Shown piece after piece: positions 18,011 through 27,237 of a stretch of DNA of 64,000 nt (the stretch's first letter is position 1; the number at the start of each line of letters is the position of its first letter). Both the position numbers and the translations under genes were made by a program. Source of the DNA: JAZGER01 sp036480335 (lineage in GTDB: Bacteria; Pseudomonadota; Gammaproteobacteria; DSM-19610); NCBI GenBank assembly GCA_036480335.1, contig JAZGGH010000040.1, forward strand, positions 1 to 64,000. Direction: 5' to 3'. A model generated the notes under the pieces. It saw only the letters and a list, made by a program, of their open reading frames with translations, was not told where the DNA came from and ran no database searches.

Positions 18011-20950
18011 ATGAAAATCAACGAACCCGTAACAATTAATGAGAAAATTCTGGATACTGATGCCATTCTCGCATCCCAAACCAACCTTAAAGGTATTCTT
18101 ACCAAAGCTAACAGGGCATTTGTCGAGATCAGCGGTTTTTCCCATGATGAGTTAGTCGGGAAAAATCACAATATTGTTCGTCACCCTGATATGCCATCAG
18201 AGGCATTTAGTGACCTCTGGAAAACAGTAAAGTCAGGTTCTCCCTGGGTTGGAATTGTCAAAAACCGCTGTAAAAATGGCGATTTTTACTGGGTAAGAGC
18301 AACGGTAACGCCTAATATTGAAAACGGTGAAGTGACGGGATACCTGTCAGTACGCAATAAACCTTCTGAACTGGAAATAAAACAGGCTGAATCACTTTAT
18401 CGAGACATAAATGCCGGTAAAGCATCACTTGAATCAGGTTTTATCAAAAGAACGCTGTCTCATTTTAAAAATCTACCCCTTGTTGCCCGATTGAGCTCCT
18501 TGATTGTTTTCCTGACAGCAGTCATTACAGGTGTGCTGGTTTTTGATAATTTGCGGAACATAGAAAATATTCTCCTTGAGAATGAAGCCGTAGAACTTGA
18601 AAAAGTGAATCACAATGTTAATTCAGCTATCGCAAGCGAAGGTCGTCTAGCAGCAACACTGGCAACTATGGTCGCAGGTATGCCAGAAGTTCAACAGGCC
18701 TTCATTGATCAGGACAAGGACAAACTTTTGCACCTGTTTCGTGATACCTATCTCACACTAAAGAAAGATTTTGGAGTTCAACAATTTCAGTTTCATACAT
18801 CTCCCGCAATTTCTTTTGTGCGTATTCACAAACCTGAGAAATATGGTGATGATCTTTCCAGTTTCCGAAAAACTGTCGTTCAGGTTAACCAGAATAGAGA
18901 TACGATATCAGGGCTTGAAGCGGGTGTAGCGGGTATTGGTATTCGTGGCGTTGTGCCTGTTTTTCAGGATAACAGGCATTTGGGTTCAGTTGAGTTTGGC
19001 CTTTCTTTTGGGCAAAAATTCTTTGATGAATTTAAGGCAGAAAACAATGTTGAACTGGCATTGTATCTGAAAAAAGATGATAGTATCAAACGTTTTACCT
19101 CTACGCTTGGTGGTAAAAACTTTATTACTGATGAGGAAGTCAATGAAGCAATGTCAGGGATATCAGCGATTAAACACTCAACGCTTCAGAATACTGATTT
19201 TGCCATTTATCGTAATGTTGTTAAAGATTATTCGGGTAACCCCATTGGTGTGCTTGCTATTGCTATGGACAGGACGCCGTTTAACGATGCATTAAGTTTG
19301 GTCCGAACGAGAGCAATCATTGTGGGTGTTGTTTCATTGTTTTTGAGCTTTCTGGTTGCTTATTTTATTGCACGCAGTATTGCAAAACCATTGCAACAGG
19401 CTGTTGATCTTGCCAAAAACATCGCTTACGGGAAATATGATAATGATGTGGTTATTGATCGTAATGATGAAACAGGGAAGCTGCTCAGTACTATGCTTAC
19501 CATGCAGTCAAGACTGCAGTTTGATATCAATGAAGTAGTTGAAGTCGGCGTTAAATCGCATAGAATCAGTACTGGATTAGACAACGTTTCAACAAATGTA
19601 ACGGTGTCGGATGAAGATAATAATCTCATTTATATGAATCATGCAGCACAGCATCTATTTGATCAGTTGGGACGTCATACGAATGGAGGAGGGAAGTTGT
19701 TTGATTCGGATAGCCTCATAGGGACCAGTCTTGCTGATTTCTTCCAGGATGACGAACTGCGCGAAAAGTACAAAGTCAAACTGACGGAGCAAATAGAATC
19801 AGTATTCAAAGTCTGGGGAAAAACTTTCAAATTGATTACAAGCCCGGTTCTGGATGAGAATAAAAACTATCAGGGCCGTGTGACTCAATGGATTGATATC
19901 ACGAATGAATTATCTGTTGAAAAGGAAATAGATACCATTGTCGCTGCTGCTAAACAGGGTGATCTGGGAAGTCGAATTTCTGTAGAAGGGAAAGAGGGTT
20001 TTTTCAAAGATTTGGCAGTAGGTATCAATGAATTGATTGAAGGTATCAATAATGTCTTTGAAGATATTGCTCGGGCGATGAAAAGTGTTGCAGAGGGTGA
20101 CCTTACTCAACCTATCACCAAACCCTATTCAGGTGCATTTGGAGAGGTGAAGAATAGTGTTAATGAAACTATCGGAAACTTGCAGGATATTCTCGGTGAA
20201 TTCCGCACCATTGCGACAGATATTTCGAACTCGGCAACAAGTATATCAACCAGTAATACAGACCTATCTGAGCGTACGAAACATCAGGCCTCAAACCTGG
20301 AAGATACTGCTTCAAGCCTGGTAGAGATTACAAGTACGGTTAGCAGCAATGCGGATAACACGCTTCATGCCACTAAGTTGGCGGCAGATACGCGTGAAAT
20401 CGCCTCGAATAGTGTTGAAGTTGTTGGTAATGCCATTAATGCAATGGATTCGATTAACGATTCTAGTAAAAAGATCGTTAAAATAATTGGTGTGATCGAT
20501 GAAATAGCATTTCAGACTAATCTGCTGGCACTTAACGCCGCTGTAGAAGCAGCCAGAGCTGGCGAACAGGGCCGAGGATTTGCTGTGGTGGCATCTGAAG
20601 TGCGTACTCTTGCTGGGCGTAGCTCAGAAGCAGCGAAAGATATCAAAGGACTCATCGATGACAGTGTGAGTAAAGTCACCAGAGGTTCGGAACTGGTTAA
20701 TGAATCAGGTGATGCGCTCAATCAAATTGCCGGCAGTATTAAGAATGTAGTAACCATCATGGATGAAATTGCCACCGCTAACAATGAGCAGTCACTGGGT
20801 ATTCAGCAAGTTAATCAGGCAGTGACTAACATTGATAGTGCAACACAAAGTAATGTCGTTCTTGCTCAACAAACCTCATCGGAAACGCATTCGCTGCAGG
20901 ACAAAGCTGATAATCTTAACAGTATGATTAAGAGATTTAAGTTGTCTTAA
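18011..20950 (+). CDS. Methyl-accepting chemotaxis protein with two PAS domains
   Basis: A 979-residue transducer. An N-terminal cytoplasmic PAS (about 20-125) of Aer type carries NHNIVRHPDMP, typical of flavin-binding energy-taxis sensors. Then come TM1 (about 160-180), a large periplasmic cache-like region (about 185-430), TM2 (about 435-457), HAMP, a second PAS (about 520-640), a HAMP-like segment, and the methyl-accepting coiled coil whose tip reads DEIAFQTNLLALNAAVEAAR. It would signal to CheA/CheW. Combining Aer-type redox sensing with a periplasmic cache suggests integration of internal and external cues. No che genes are nearby. Confidence 0.92.
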   Translation: MKINEPVTINEKILDTDAILASQTNLKGILTKANRAFVEISGFSHDELVGKNHNIVRHPDMPSEAFSDLWKTVKSGSPWVGIVKNRCKNGDFYWVRATVTPNIENGEVTGYLSVRNKPSELEIKQAESLYRDINAGKASLESGFIKRTLSHFKNLPLVARLSSLIVFLTAVITGVLVFDNLRNIENILLENEAVELEKVNHNVNSAIASEGRLAATLATMVAGMPEVQQAFIDQDKDKLLHLFRDTYLTLKKDFGVQQFQFHTSPAISFVRIHKPEKYGDDLSSFRKTVVQVNQNRDTISGLEAGVAGIGIRGVVPVFQDNRHLGSVEFGLSFGQKFFDEFKAENNVELALYLKKDDSIKRFTSTLGGKNFITDEEVNEAMSGISAIKHSTLQNTDFAIYRNVVKDYSGNPIGVLAIAMDRTPFNDALSLVRTRAIIVGVVSLFLSFLVAYFIARSIAKPLQQAVDLAKNIAYGKYDNDVVIDRNDETGKLLSTMLTMQSRLQFDINEVVEVGVKSHRISTGLDNVSTNVTVSDEDNNLIYMNHAAQHLFDQLGRHTNGGGKLFDSDSLIGTSLADFFQDDELREKYKVKLTEQIESVFKVWGKTFKLITSPVLDENKNYQGRVTQWIDITNELSVEKEIDTIVAAAKQGDLGSRISVEGKEGFFKDLAVGINELIEGINNVFEDIARAMKSVAEGDLTQPITKPYSGAFGEVKNSVNETIGNLQDILGEFRTIATDISNSATSISTSNTDLSERTKHQASNLEDTASSLVEITSTVSSNADNTLHATKLAADTREIASNSVEVVGNAINAMDSINDSSKKIVKIIGVIDEIAFQTNLLALNAAVEAARAGEQGRGFAVVASEVRTLAGRSSEAAKDIKGLIDDSVSKVTRGSELVNESGDALNQIAGSIKNVVTIMDEIATANNEQSLGIQQVNQAVTNIDSATQSNVVLAQQTSSETHSLQDKADNLNSMIKRFKLS

Positions 20951-20986
20951 TAGTCGATGGATAATTGATGAATAAGTGAGTGAAAA

Positions 20987-21238
20987 CTATTTCTTTATAT
21001 TCTCTTTCAATTTCCCAAGAATACGTGTGCGACTGTCATTGGGGAGTGACGGCAGTTCCTGATTGGATTGCTCGCCAGTCTGGTGAGACAGCGCACGAAT
21101 AATTTTCATCTGCTTCTCCATAATGCGACAGGCGCCGCATATCATAAGATGCATGCGCACTGATATTTTTTCTGTCAGAGATAATTTTCTATCACATGAT
21201 TCAGATAATTTATGGGAAAGGTCTTTACAGGATAACAT
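20987..21238 (-). CDS. Zinc-finger anti-sigma factor-like protein
   Basis: An 83-residue soluble protein with the H-x3-C-x2-C motif (HLMICGAC) of zinc-binding anti-sigma (ZAS/zf-HC2) domains. There is no membrane segment, so it would act in the cytoplasm. Its ATG shares one base with the stop of the upstream ECF sigma gene (TGATG), the usual coupling of a sigma factor and its antagonist. The inducing signal is unknown. Confidence 0.75.
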   Translation of the reverse strand: MLSCKDLSHKLSESCDRKLSLTEKISVRMHLMICGACRIMEKQMKIIRALSHQTGEQSNQELPSLPNDSRTRILGKLKENIKK

Positions 21239-21837
21239 CAGTTTTTCTCCTGTTCTGTTGTGTCATGCCAGTGTGATTCCAGGCAGCTCCTTAACTGCAT
21301 ACGCGCGCGATAAAGCATGACGTTACAGTTAGTCGTGGTGATATCCATTTGATTACAAACTTCATCGCTGGATTGCCCCATCAGTACTTTTAGCGTGAAA
21401 ACTTGTGCCAGTGTGGATTTAAGTCGTTCCAGACAAGTCTCAAAGGCTGTTTGTATCTGCTGATTGTGGAGGACTTTTTCCGGGTGTCCCCAGTCTGCAG
21501 GTGGCCTGATCCAGTGCCCACGAGTATCGAACAATGCGTGGCTTTCCTGATTCATCTGGTCAGACAATGCCTGTATATCATCCACTGGCGATTCACGAAT
21601 CTGTTTGCGGATGTGATCAATGATCTTGTGTTTAAGTATGCCGACCAGCCAGGTCTTTTCAGAGGAACGACCGGAGTAACTGTCGCGAGATTTCAGGGCT
21701 GATAGTAGTGTTTCCTGCAGCAAATCTTCTGCCAGGCTGGCATCCCGAACGCGCCGCATTGCATAACGGTATAGGTAATCACCGTAGTCGTTTAGCCAGA
21801 GTTCCGGATCTAGCCTTTTTTCTGTATGACTGTCCAT
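21238..21837 (-). CDS. ECF-type RNA polymerase sigma factor
   Basis: A 199-residue sigma-70 family factor with region 2 (RYAMRRVRDASLAEDLLQET, then the SEKTWLVGILKHKIIDHIRKQ stretch) and region 4 (VFTLKVLMGQSSDEVCNQMD, then NVMLYRARMQLR). It lacks regions 1 and 3, as ECF factors do. It is coupled to the small zinc-finger protein downstream. The neighbouring divergent lipoprotein gene could be a target, but no promoter matching is possible from this window. Confidence 0.9.
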   Translation of the reverse strand: MDSHTEKRLDPELWLNDYGDYLYRYAMRRVRDASLAEDLLQETLLSALKSRDSYSGRSSEKTWLVGILKHKIIDHIRKQIRESPVDDIQALSDQMNQESHALFDTRGHWIRPPADWGHPEKVLHNQQIQTAFETCLERLKSTLAQVFTLKVLMGQSSDEVCNQMDITTTNCNVMLYRARMQLRSCLESHWHDTTEQEKN

Positions 21838-21967
21838 ACCTGTTTCCTGTTATGCAGTGTTTCTTGTCGGGAGTTTACCAGTGAAACGGTGATAAATGGA
21901 ATCAGGTTTTTCGTTTCAGGTGGCATTTGTGTAAACTGGAGACATTGATTTAATGAGGAGTAGTGGA

Positions 21968-22255
21968 ATGTTATATTACAGGCGTTTTTTGTTGTTATCT
22001 GTATTGGCGTTAAGCCTTTTTTCTGGTTGTACCCAGGAGCAACAAAACAGGATATCCCATATAGGCATTACTTTTCTGGAAGGGGATTATAAGATCACTT
22101 ATGCTGATGGTAGTCATGTTAAGAGCTGGGTTGTAGAAGGCGGCAAGGTAACCAGTGAACCGGCCAAAGGGTATTATTATTTCTGGGCAACGGTTGATGG
22201 CAAAAAACACTATGTGCAGACGCCCATTGGACGCACCTATATAGAAGAATTATAG
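21968..22255 (+). CDS. Small lipoprotein of unknown function
   Basis: I chose the ATG at 21968, seven bases after a clear GAGGAG; an in-frame ATG 15 bases earlier overlaps that site. The 95-residue product has a lipoprotein signal peptide ending in the lipobox LFSGC. The mature part is a small beta-rich domain (YKITYADGSHVKSWVVEGGKV ... YYFWATVDGKKHYVQTP). No family is recognised. The lipoprotein is probably exported and anchored in the envelope. It is divergent from the ECF sigma gene. Confidence 0.7.
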   Translation: MLYYRRFLLLSVLALSLFSGCTQEQQNRISHIGITFLEGDYKITYADGSHVKSWVVEGGKVTSEPAKGYYYFWATVDGKKHYVQTPIGRTYIEEL

Positions 22256-22268
22256 CGACGTAACTGGA

Positions 22269-23156
22269 TTAATTTTCGTCTAGAAATCTTGCGCTGAGAG
22301 CGTCATAACTGTCAATGCGACGATCGCGCAGGAAAGGCCAGCTGCGCCGTACTGACTCAGAGCGTTGTAAATCAAGCGGGTAGATTAATGTTTGCGGTGT
22401 TGCTGCTGTGGCCTGTGCTAGCAGCTCGCCCTGCGGCCCGCAGATAAAGCTTGTTCCCCAGAATTGAATGCCGCTAGTTGCGCCCGATGGATCGGCTTCA
22501 TAGCCACTACGGTTACAGCATAGTACAGGCAGGCCATTGGCGACAGCATGGGAGCGCTGAATCAACATCCAGGCAGACTGCTGGCGTTGTTGTTCATCCT
22601 TACTGTCACGCTTGTCCCAGCCGATGGCGGTTGGATATAACAGCAGATCAGCACCCGCAAGTGTCATTAGCCGCGCTGCTTCTGGATACCACTGATCCCA
22701 GCAAATCAATACACCCAGTCGCCCAATACGGGTATCAATCGGCTTGAATCCGGGGTCGCCCGGCGTGAAATAAAACTTTTCGTAATATCCGGGATCATCA
22801 GGAATGTGCATTTTCCGGTATTTCCCGGCGATGCGGCCATCGCTGTCAAATACGACGGCTGTATTGTGATAAAGGCCGGCAGTGCGTTTTTCAAAAAGTG
22901 AGGCAACGATAACTATTTGATGCTGACTGGCCAGGGCAGAGAAGAAATCTGTTGACGGACCAGGGATGCTTTCTGCCAGATCAAAATTATCTGAATTTTC
23001 TGTCTGGCAGAAATACAGACCGTTATGCAGTTCGGGCAGTAACACCAGTTGCACGCCCTGTTTTGCCAATGAATCAATAGACTGTGCAATGTGATCAAGG
23101 TTTGCCTGGCGGTTTGCCTGGCAGATCATTTGCAGTAATGCAACGGTCAGCGTCAT
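22269..23156 (-). CDS. aguB: N-carbamoylputrescine amidase
   Basis: A 295-residue nitrilase-superfamily enzyme. The Glu-Lys-Cys triad is visible in LLPELHNG, KYRKMHIPDD and GVLICWDQWYPE. It hydrolyses N-carbamoylputrescine to putrescine, CO2 and ammonia. Its start overlaps the aguA stop by four bases, so the two enzymes of the agmatine-to-putrescine route are made together. Confidence 0.93.
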   Translation of the reverse strand: MTLTVALLQMICQANRQANLDHIAQSIDSLAKQGVQLVLLPELHNGLYFCQTENSDNFDLAESIPGPSTDFFSALASQHQIVIVASLFEKRTAGLYHNTAVVFDSDGRIAGKYRKMHIPDDPGYYEKFYFTPGDPGFKPIDTRIGRLGVLICWDQWYPEAARLMTLAGADLLLYPTAIGWDKRDSKDEQQRQQSAWMLIQRSHAVANGLPVLCCNRSGYEADPSGATSGIQFWGTSFICGPQGELLAQATAATPQTLIYPLDLQRSESVRRSWPFLRDRRIDSYDALSARFLDEN

Positions 23157-24208
23157 ATTGGATTGCCTGTATTTGGATTCACTGCCTCAGCGGGTAGCTG
23201 CATCGTCAGGCAGTGCAGGCTGCCATGTTGTTCGATGATACGGCTGCAGTCAATCGGGATAATTCTGCGTTCAGGAAAAACTTTTGTAAGCAGATTAATC
23301 GCTTCGTTATCTGCTGGATCATCATAAACCGGCAATAATACCGCTTGATTGATAATCAGGAAATTGGCATAGCTGGCAGGTAGTCGTTTGCCAGCCGCAT
23401 CAAAATGAGCTGATGGCCAGGGCAGTTTGTACAGATGGTAAGTCTGCCCCTCTAGTGTTTTCAATGCCATGAGTTCTTTTTCCATGGCCTGCAGAGATTC
23501 GAAGGCGGGATAGGTGGGTTCATCGCAACCCTGATAAATGATGGTATCGACTGCAGCGAAGCGTGCCAGCATATCGATGTGTCCATCGGTATCGTCACCT
23601 TCCAGCCAGCCGTGTTCGAGCCAGTGAAAGTTTGTTACACCAAGACAGTCTTTCAGATGATTTTCAATTGATGTTTTATCGTGCTGGGGGTTGCGTGATG
23701 GATTTAGCAGGCAGCGGCTGGTAGTCAGAAGGGTGCCCTGACCATCTGATTCGATACTGCCACCTTCGAGCACCCAACCCAGTTGCATAACAGGCAGATG
23801 TTGCAATAATTCTGTGGATGAAAGGCACTGCGTAATCGCATTATCAAGATGCCAGGGGTCTTTATTGCCCCAGCCGTTAAAGGTGAAATCGAATAGCAGG
23901 GGGTGGCCGTTTTCATAAACTGTCAACGGGCCGAAATCTCTTGTCCAGGTGTCATTTGATTGGCAAATAACAAAGTGAATTGCAGCCATATCAATATTTG
24001 CCGATTCAAGTTTACAGCGCACAGTTTGCCCGTGTGGCGTATCGTAACAACAGATAATAACGGCTTCATGCCTGGCAATGGCGCTGACGATATCAATAAA
24101 CACCGGCTCAATCTGCGCAAGCATCGGCGCCCAGTCGCTGTATTGATGCGGCCATGTGAGTAACACAGCCGACTGAGGATGCCATTCGGCAGGCCAGATC
24201 CGGGCCAT
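23153..24208 (-). CDS. aguA: Agmatine deiminase
   Basis: A 351-residue peptidyl-arginine-deiminase-family enzyme converting agmatine to N-carbamoylputrescine. Family motifs include WTRDFGPL, VLEGGSIESDG, GHIDMLARF and a C-terminal catalytic cysteine in GSLHCLTMQLP. The usual GG(G)G-x-H-C there is Gly-Ser-Leu-His-Cys. It ends four bases into aguB and starts three bases after ygfZ, suggesting a ygfZ-aguA-aguB operon. Confidence 0.93.
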   Translation of the reverse strand: MARIWPAEWHPQSAVLLTWPHQYSDWAPMLAQIEPVFIDIVSAIARHEAVIICCYDTPHGQTVRCKLESANIDMAAIHFVICQSNDTWTRDFGPLTVYENGHPLLFDFTFNGWGNKDPWHLDNAITQCLSSTELLQHLPVMQLGWVLEGGSIESDGQGTLLTTSRCLLNPSRNPQHDKTSIENHLKDCLGVTNFHWLEHGWLEGDDTDGHIDMLARFAAVDTIIYQGCDEPTYPAFESLQAMEKELMALKTLEGQTYHLYKLPWPSAHFDAAGKRLPASYANFLIINQAVLLPVYDDPADNEAINLLTKVFPERRIIPIDCSRIIEQHGSLHCLTMQLPAEAVNPNTGNPI

Positions 24209-24211
24209 GAT

Positions 24212-25261
24212 TTATTCTTCGGCAGGCCAGGGGTAGGGTAGTTCGCTCAACGTGAGGTAGTCAGTGTTATGACCATCGACATAGAGTTGGGTCTGACTGT
24301 CTTCAGCACTTTTTCTCTGCAACACGGCAAGCAGGTTGTAACCGCCATCGGGGTGAGGTGCAAGATTGACGATTTTGCCGACTGGCTGCTTGCCACCTTT
24401 CTGAAAGATATCCATACCGGCTAGTAGCTCGGCAGAAGTTGGGGTAGTCGCTTTATACATACGTTTTTTCAGTTTGCCGAGATACTGCATACGGGCGACG
24501 ATCTCCTGGCCAGGATAGCAGCCTTTCTTGAAGCTGACGCCATCGACAAGTTGCAGGTTGACCATTTGCGGCACAAAGGTTTCAGTCGTTTGCGGAATAA
24601 TAACCGGCACGCCCGCTTCAATATCCAGCAACGACCAGGCGTTAACGGCAATCGGTGCGCTGTCGACATTGAGCGCATCCCACAGCTGCTTTGCCTGATC
24701 GAAGCCGGTGAATATTTCATAGCGCGGGTGAGGGCCGGAAATGCGGATAACAGTCGTGTCGCCCGTTTGGCTGACCGCATTCACAGTATCGGGCAGTATA
24801 CCGAGTGTATCTCTTATGGCTTCACCCACGCCATCACCAGAGGCACCCAGATGCATGTATGAATCACTGGCTTCATCCAGCGTCACATCCGCTCGCATAA
24901 CATACATGCGCAAGCGTTTCAGGATAGTCTGAATCATGTTTTCCGGCAGAATCAGATACCAGGTATCGCTGCGCCTGAAAATGCGCATACTGGCGAGTAA
25001 ACGGCCCTTGGGATTGCAGTAACCGCTGAGCTGGCTGAGGCTATCTGAGACCAGGCGCAGATCATTCGTGAACTGGGCGAGTAGAAAGTCCTCGGCATCT
25101 TTACCATGTGCACTAATCAGGCCGTAATGTGATAGATCAGCGAAAACGCCACCCGTCAAGGCAACACTTAGTTCCCGTGATGGGTTGCCATAATGCAGAA
25201 TATGATTGCCATCAGTTTCCGCACCAGCGGAGGTTAAAAAGGTTAACCACTCTTCGTTCAT
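24212..25261 (-). CDS. ygfZ: YgfZ-type folate-binding protein (GcvT-like), Fe-S/tRNA modification
   Basis: I chose the ATG at 25261 (MNEEWL), preceded by AGGAATATCC; an upstream ATG adds 11 unlikely residues. The 349-residue product has the YgfZ signature K-G-C-Y-x-G-Q-E (FKKGCYPGQEIVAR) and a GcvT-like fold. In E. coli, YgfZ supports assembly of certain Fe-S enzymes such as MiaB through tetrahydrofolate. It is divergent from ygfX and leads toward aguA and aguB. Confidence 0.92.
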   Translation of the reverse strand: MNEEWLTFLTSAGAETDGNHILHYGNPSRELSVALTGGVFADLSHYGLISAHGKDAEDFLLAQFTNDLRLVSDSLSQLSGYCNPKGRLLASMRIFRRSDTWYLILPENMIQTILKRLRMYVMRADVTLDEASDSYMHLGASGDGVGEAIRDTLGILPDTVNAVSQTGDTTVIRISGPHPRYEIFTGFDQAKQLWDALNVDSAPIAVNAWSLLDIEAGVPVIIPQTTETFVPQMVNLQLVDGVSFKKGCYPGQEIVARMQYLGKLKKRMYKATTPTSAELLAGMDIFQKGGKQPVGKIVNLAPHPDGGYNLLAVLQRKSAEDSQTQLYVDGHNTDYLTLSELPYPWPAEE

Positions 25262-25386
25262 TGGATATTCCTGTTCAATACTTCCTGTCTTCAAATGTAG
25301 CAGATTTTATAGCCTTTGCAGACAGGTTTTTGGCATGGTATAAAAACTGTAGGGGAATTGGATTCTACCAAAAGAAGGAAACAGGG

Positions 25387-25842
25387 ATGTTAAAAATGGG
25401 ATTTACCTCGCGTTTACGGCTTGAATTACAAGCATCGCGCAATCTGCAAACAGTAACCCTGGGGTGTTATGGTCTGGCAACGGTGACCTGGCTGATAACA
25501 CCGGCACCCTGGGAGGTACGGATTTTGATGGCGATTCTGGCCCTGATTGCCGGTTATGTCTCGATTTACCTGCAGAATGGTCCTGCTTCGATCAAGGCGC
25601 TGGACTTTCATCCAGAATCTGGCTGGTGTTATCTGTCTGGCGATGTCTGGTATGAAGCCGGACTGTGCTTTCCAGTGTTCGTCACTTACTGGATGGTTAT
25701 TCTGCGCTTTCGCAAGCCGGGTAGTTTGCCGCGCTCAGTGGTGATCCTCTCCGACAGCGTGAATCGAACAGAATTTCGCCTGTTACGTGTGCGCTTGCTG
25801 CAATTGGCTCATGCAAAGGCCAGCCATCGAAAAGCCGTGTAA
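25387..25842 (+). CDS. YgfX-like membrane protein (CptA family)
   Basis: I chose the ATG at 25387, seven bases after AGGAAACAGG; the frame is open further upstream but runs into ygfZ. The 151-residue protein has two adjacent membrane helices (about 20-37 and 40-60), then a soluble part with W-C-Y-L-S and a conserved strand pattern of the YgfX family. In E. coli, YgfX is encoded with SdhE (YgfY) and was described as a cytoskeleton-targeting toxin. Here no sdhE is adjacent. Confidence 0.65.
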   Translation: MLKMGFTSRLRLELQASRNLQTVTLGCYGLATVTWLITPAPWEVRILMAILALIAGYVSIYLQNGPASIKALDFHPESGWCYLSGDVWYEAGLCFPVFVTYWMVILRFRKPGSLPRSVVILSDSVNRTEFRLLRVRLLQLAHAKASHRKAV

Positions 25843-25886
25843 AAACCCGTATTATACCCCCAGCACATTCATGAGGAGCTTCTGCA

Positions 25887-26213
25887 ATGCCGCAATATAT
25901 ATTCGTTTATCTGGGAGGTGAAACTCCTGCCGATCCTGAAGAAGGGCAAAAACATTTTGCTAAATATCAACAGTGGCTGGCATCATTAGGTGACGCAGTC
26001 GTTAGTCCTGCGATCCCTTTCAAGGATACACATACCGTGCAGCCTGACGGTAAGAGTGGTCCCGGTAGTACAACAGCGATGTCAGGTCTTAGCATCATCA
26101 AAGCAGACTCGATGGATAAAGCCATTGCGATAGCAGAAGACTGCCCATTTCTGGAGATCAATGGCACGCTGGAAATTTCTGAGATGATTGAGATGTCGAG
26201 CCAGGCAAATTAG
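25887..26213 (+). CDS. YCII-related domain protein
   Basis: A 108-residue protein matching the YCII/DGPF fold (MPQYIFVYLGGE ... KYQQWLASLGD ... GLSIIKADSMDKAIAIAEDCPFLEINGTLEISEM). These small dimeric ferredoxin-like proteins are mostly uncharacterised, and some are dehydrochlorinase-like or fused to sigma factors. Preceded by GAGGAGCT. It stands alone between ygfX and a convergent gene. Confidence 0.8.
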   Translation: MPQYIFVYLGGETPADPEEGQKHFAKYQQWLASLGDAVVSPAIPFKDTHTVQPDGKSGPGSTTAMSGLSIIKADSMDKAIAIAEDCPFLEINGTLEISEMIEMSSQAN

Positions 26214-26222
26214 CCAGGTATT

Positions 26223-26275
26223 CACCTCCAGTCTTCTCTGCTGGCAGAATTGCCTGCAGCGGAAGGCTGGAGGTG
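26223..26275. terminator. Bidirectional hairpin between convergent genes
   Basis: CACCTCCAG (26223-26231) pairs with CTGGAGGTG (26267-26275), with further partial pairing inside and a GGCA/TGCC tip. It starts ten bases after the YCII stop and lies just beyond the end of the opposing peroxiredoxin gene. Probably a shared terminator, though no long T run follows. Confidence 0.6.
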
Positions 26276-26299
26276 ATCAAGTCTAGGCTACAAACAGAT

Positions 26300-27034
26300 T
26301 TAGCTTTTTAGCCAATCTTCAACCTCGGTTGAGCCACCCACATGATCGCCATTGATAAATATCTGTGGCACTGAGCTGGACCCAACCATGGCACGTAAAC
26401 TACGATCAGTATAATCTTCACCCATCATAAGCACTTCATATTCCAGACCAGCATCATCCAGCATCTGTTTTGTTTTTGCACAAAAAGGACAGCCTTTTCT
26501 GGCCATCACAGTGATGCTCGCAGGTGCTTTGGCATTCGGTGCAATATGATTAAGCATCGTATCAGCATCAGAGACCTCAAAAGGATCGCCTTCTACATCG
26601 GGCTCAATAAACATTTTTTCAACCACACCATCTTTGACCAGCATTGAATAACGCCATGAACGCTTGCCAAACCCCAGGCCTGATTTATCAACCAACATAC
26701 CCATACCTTCCGAAAACTCACCATTGCCATCAGGAATAAACGTAATATCATTAGCACCCTGATCAGCCTGCCACTCATTCATCACAAAAGTATCATTCAC
26801 CGACATACAAATAACCGCATCAACACCATTAGCTTTGAATGCTGGCAATAACTGATTATAGCGAGGTACATGTGCCGATGAGCAGGTTGGCGTGAAAGCC
26901 CCTGGCAATGAAAAAACAATGACCGTTTTACCTTTGAAAAGATCATCTGTCGTTATATCAACCCAGTTATTGTTAAGGTAATTATGGAATGTAACGTCTG
27001 GAATATTCTGGCCTTCTTTATTTTCTAAAGACAT
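26300..27034 (-). CDS. Hybrid peroxiredoxin 5-glutaredoxin
   Basis: A 244-residue fusion. Residues 1-160 are a Prx5-type peroxidase with peroxidatic Cys51 in GAFTPTCSS. Residues about 172-244 are a glutaredoxin with CPFC at 182-185 and the SVPQIFINGDHVGG substrate-binding segment. Such hybrids, known from Haemophilus and Chromatium, reduce hydroperoxides using glutathione through the attached glutaredoxin. Cytoplasmic, single gene. Confidence 0.95.
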   Translation of the reverse strand: MSLENKEGQNIPDVTFHNYLNNNWVDITTDDLFKGKTVIVFSLPGAFTPTCSSAHVPRYNQLLPAFKANGVDAVICMSVNDTFVMNEWQADQGANDITFIPDGNGEFSEGMGMLVDKSGLGFGKRSWRYSMLVKDGVVEKMFIEPDVEGDPFEVSDADTMLNHIAPNAKAPASITVMARKGCPFCAKTKQMLDDAGLEYEVLMMGEDYTDRSLRAMVGSSSVPQIFINGDHVGGSTEVEDWLKS

Positions 27035-27237
27035 ATCCTGTTTCCTGTGCTGTATAATAAAAAAATAGTTACGATTTCTCTATCGTATCATTTGAATGGA
27101 TATATAAATAACTAATTGATGTCTGTGCCTATGCGGTCATGGTAATCATCACCATGTGGTGCTGCATCTGACTAAAGACATAGCCTTGTCCTGGTATATG
27201 CCGGCGGCTTTAAGCACTGGCGGTCTAACCTTATTCG

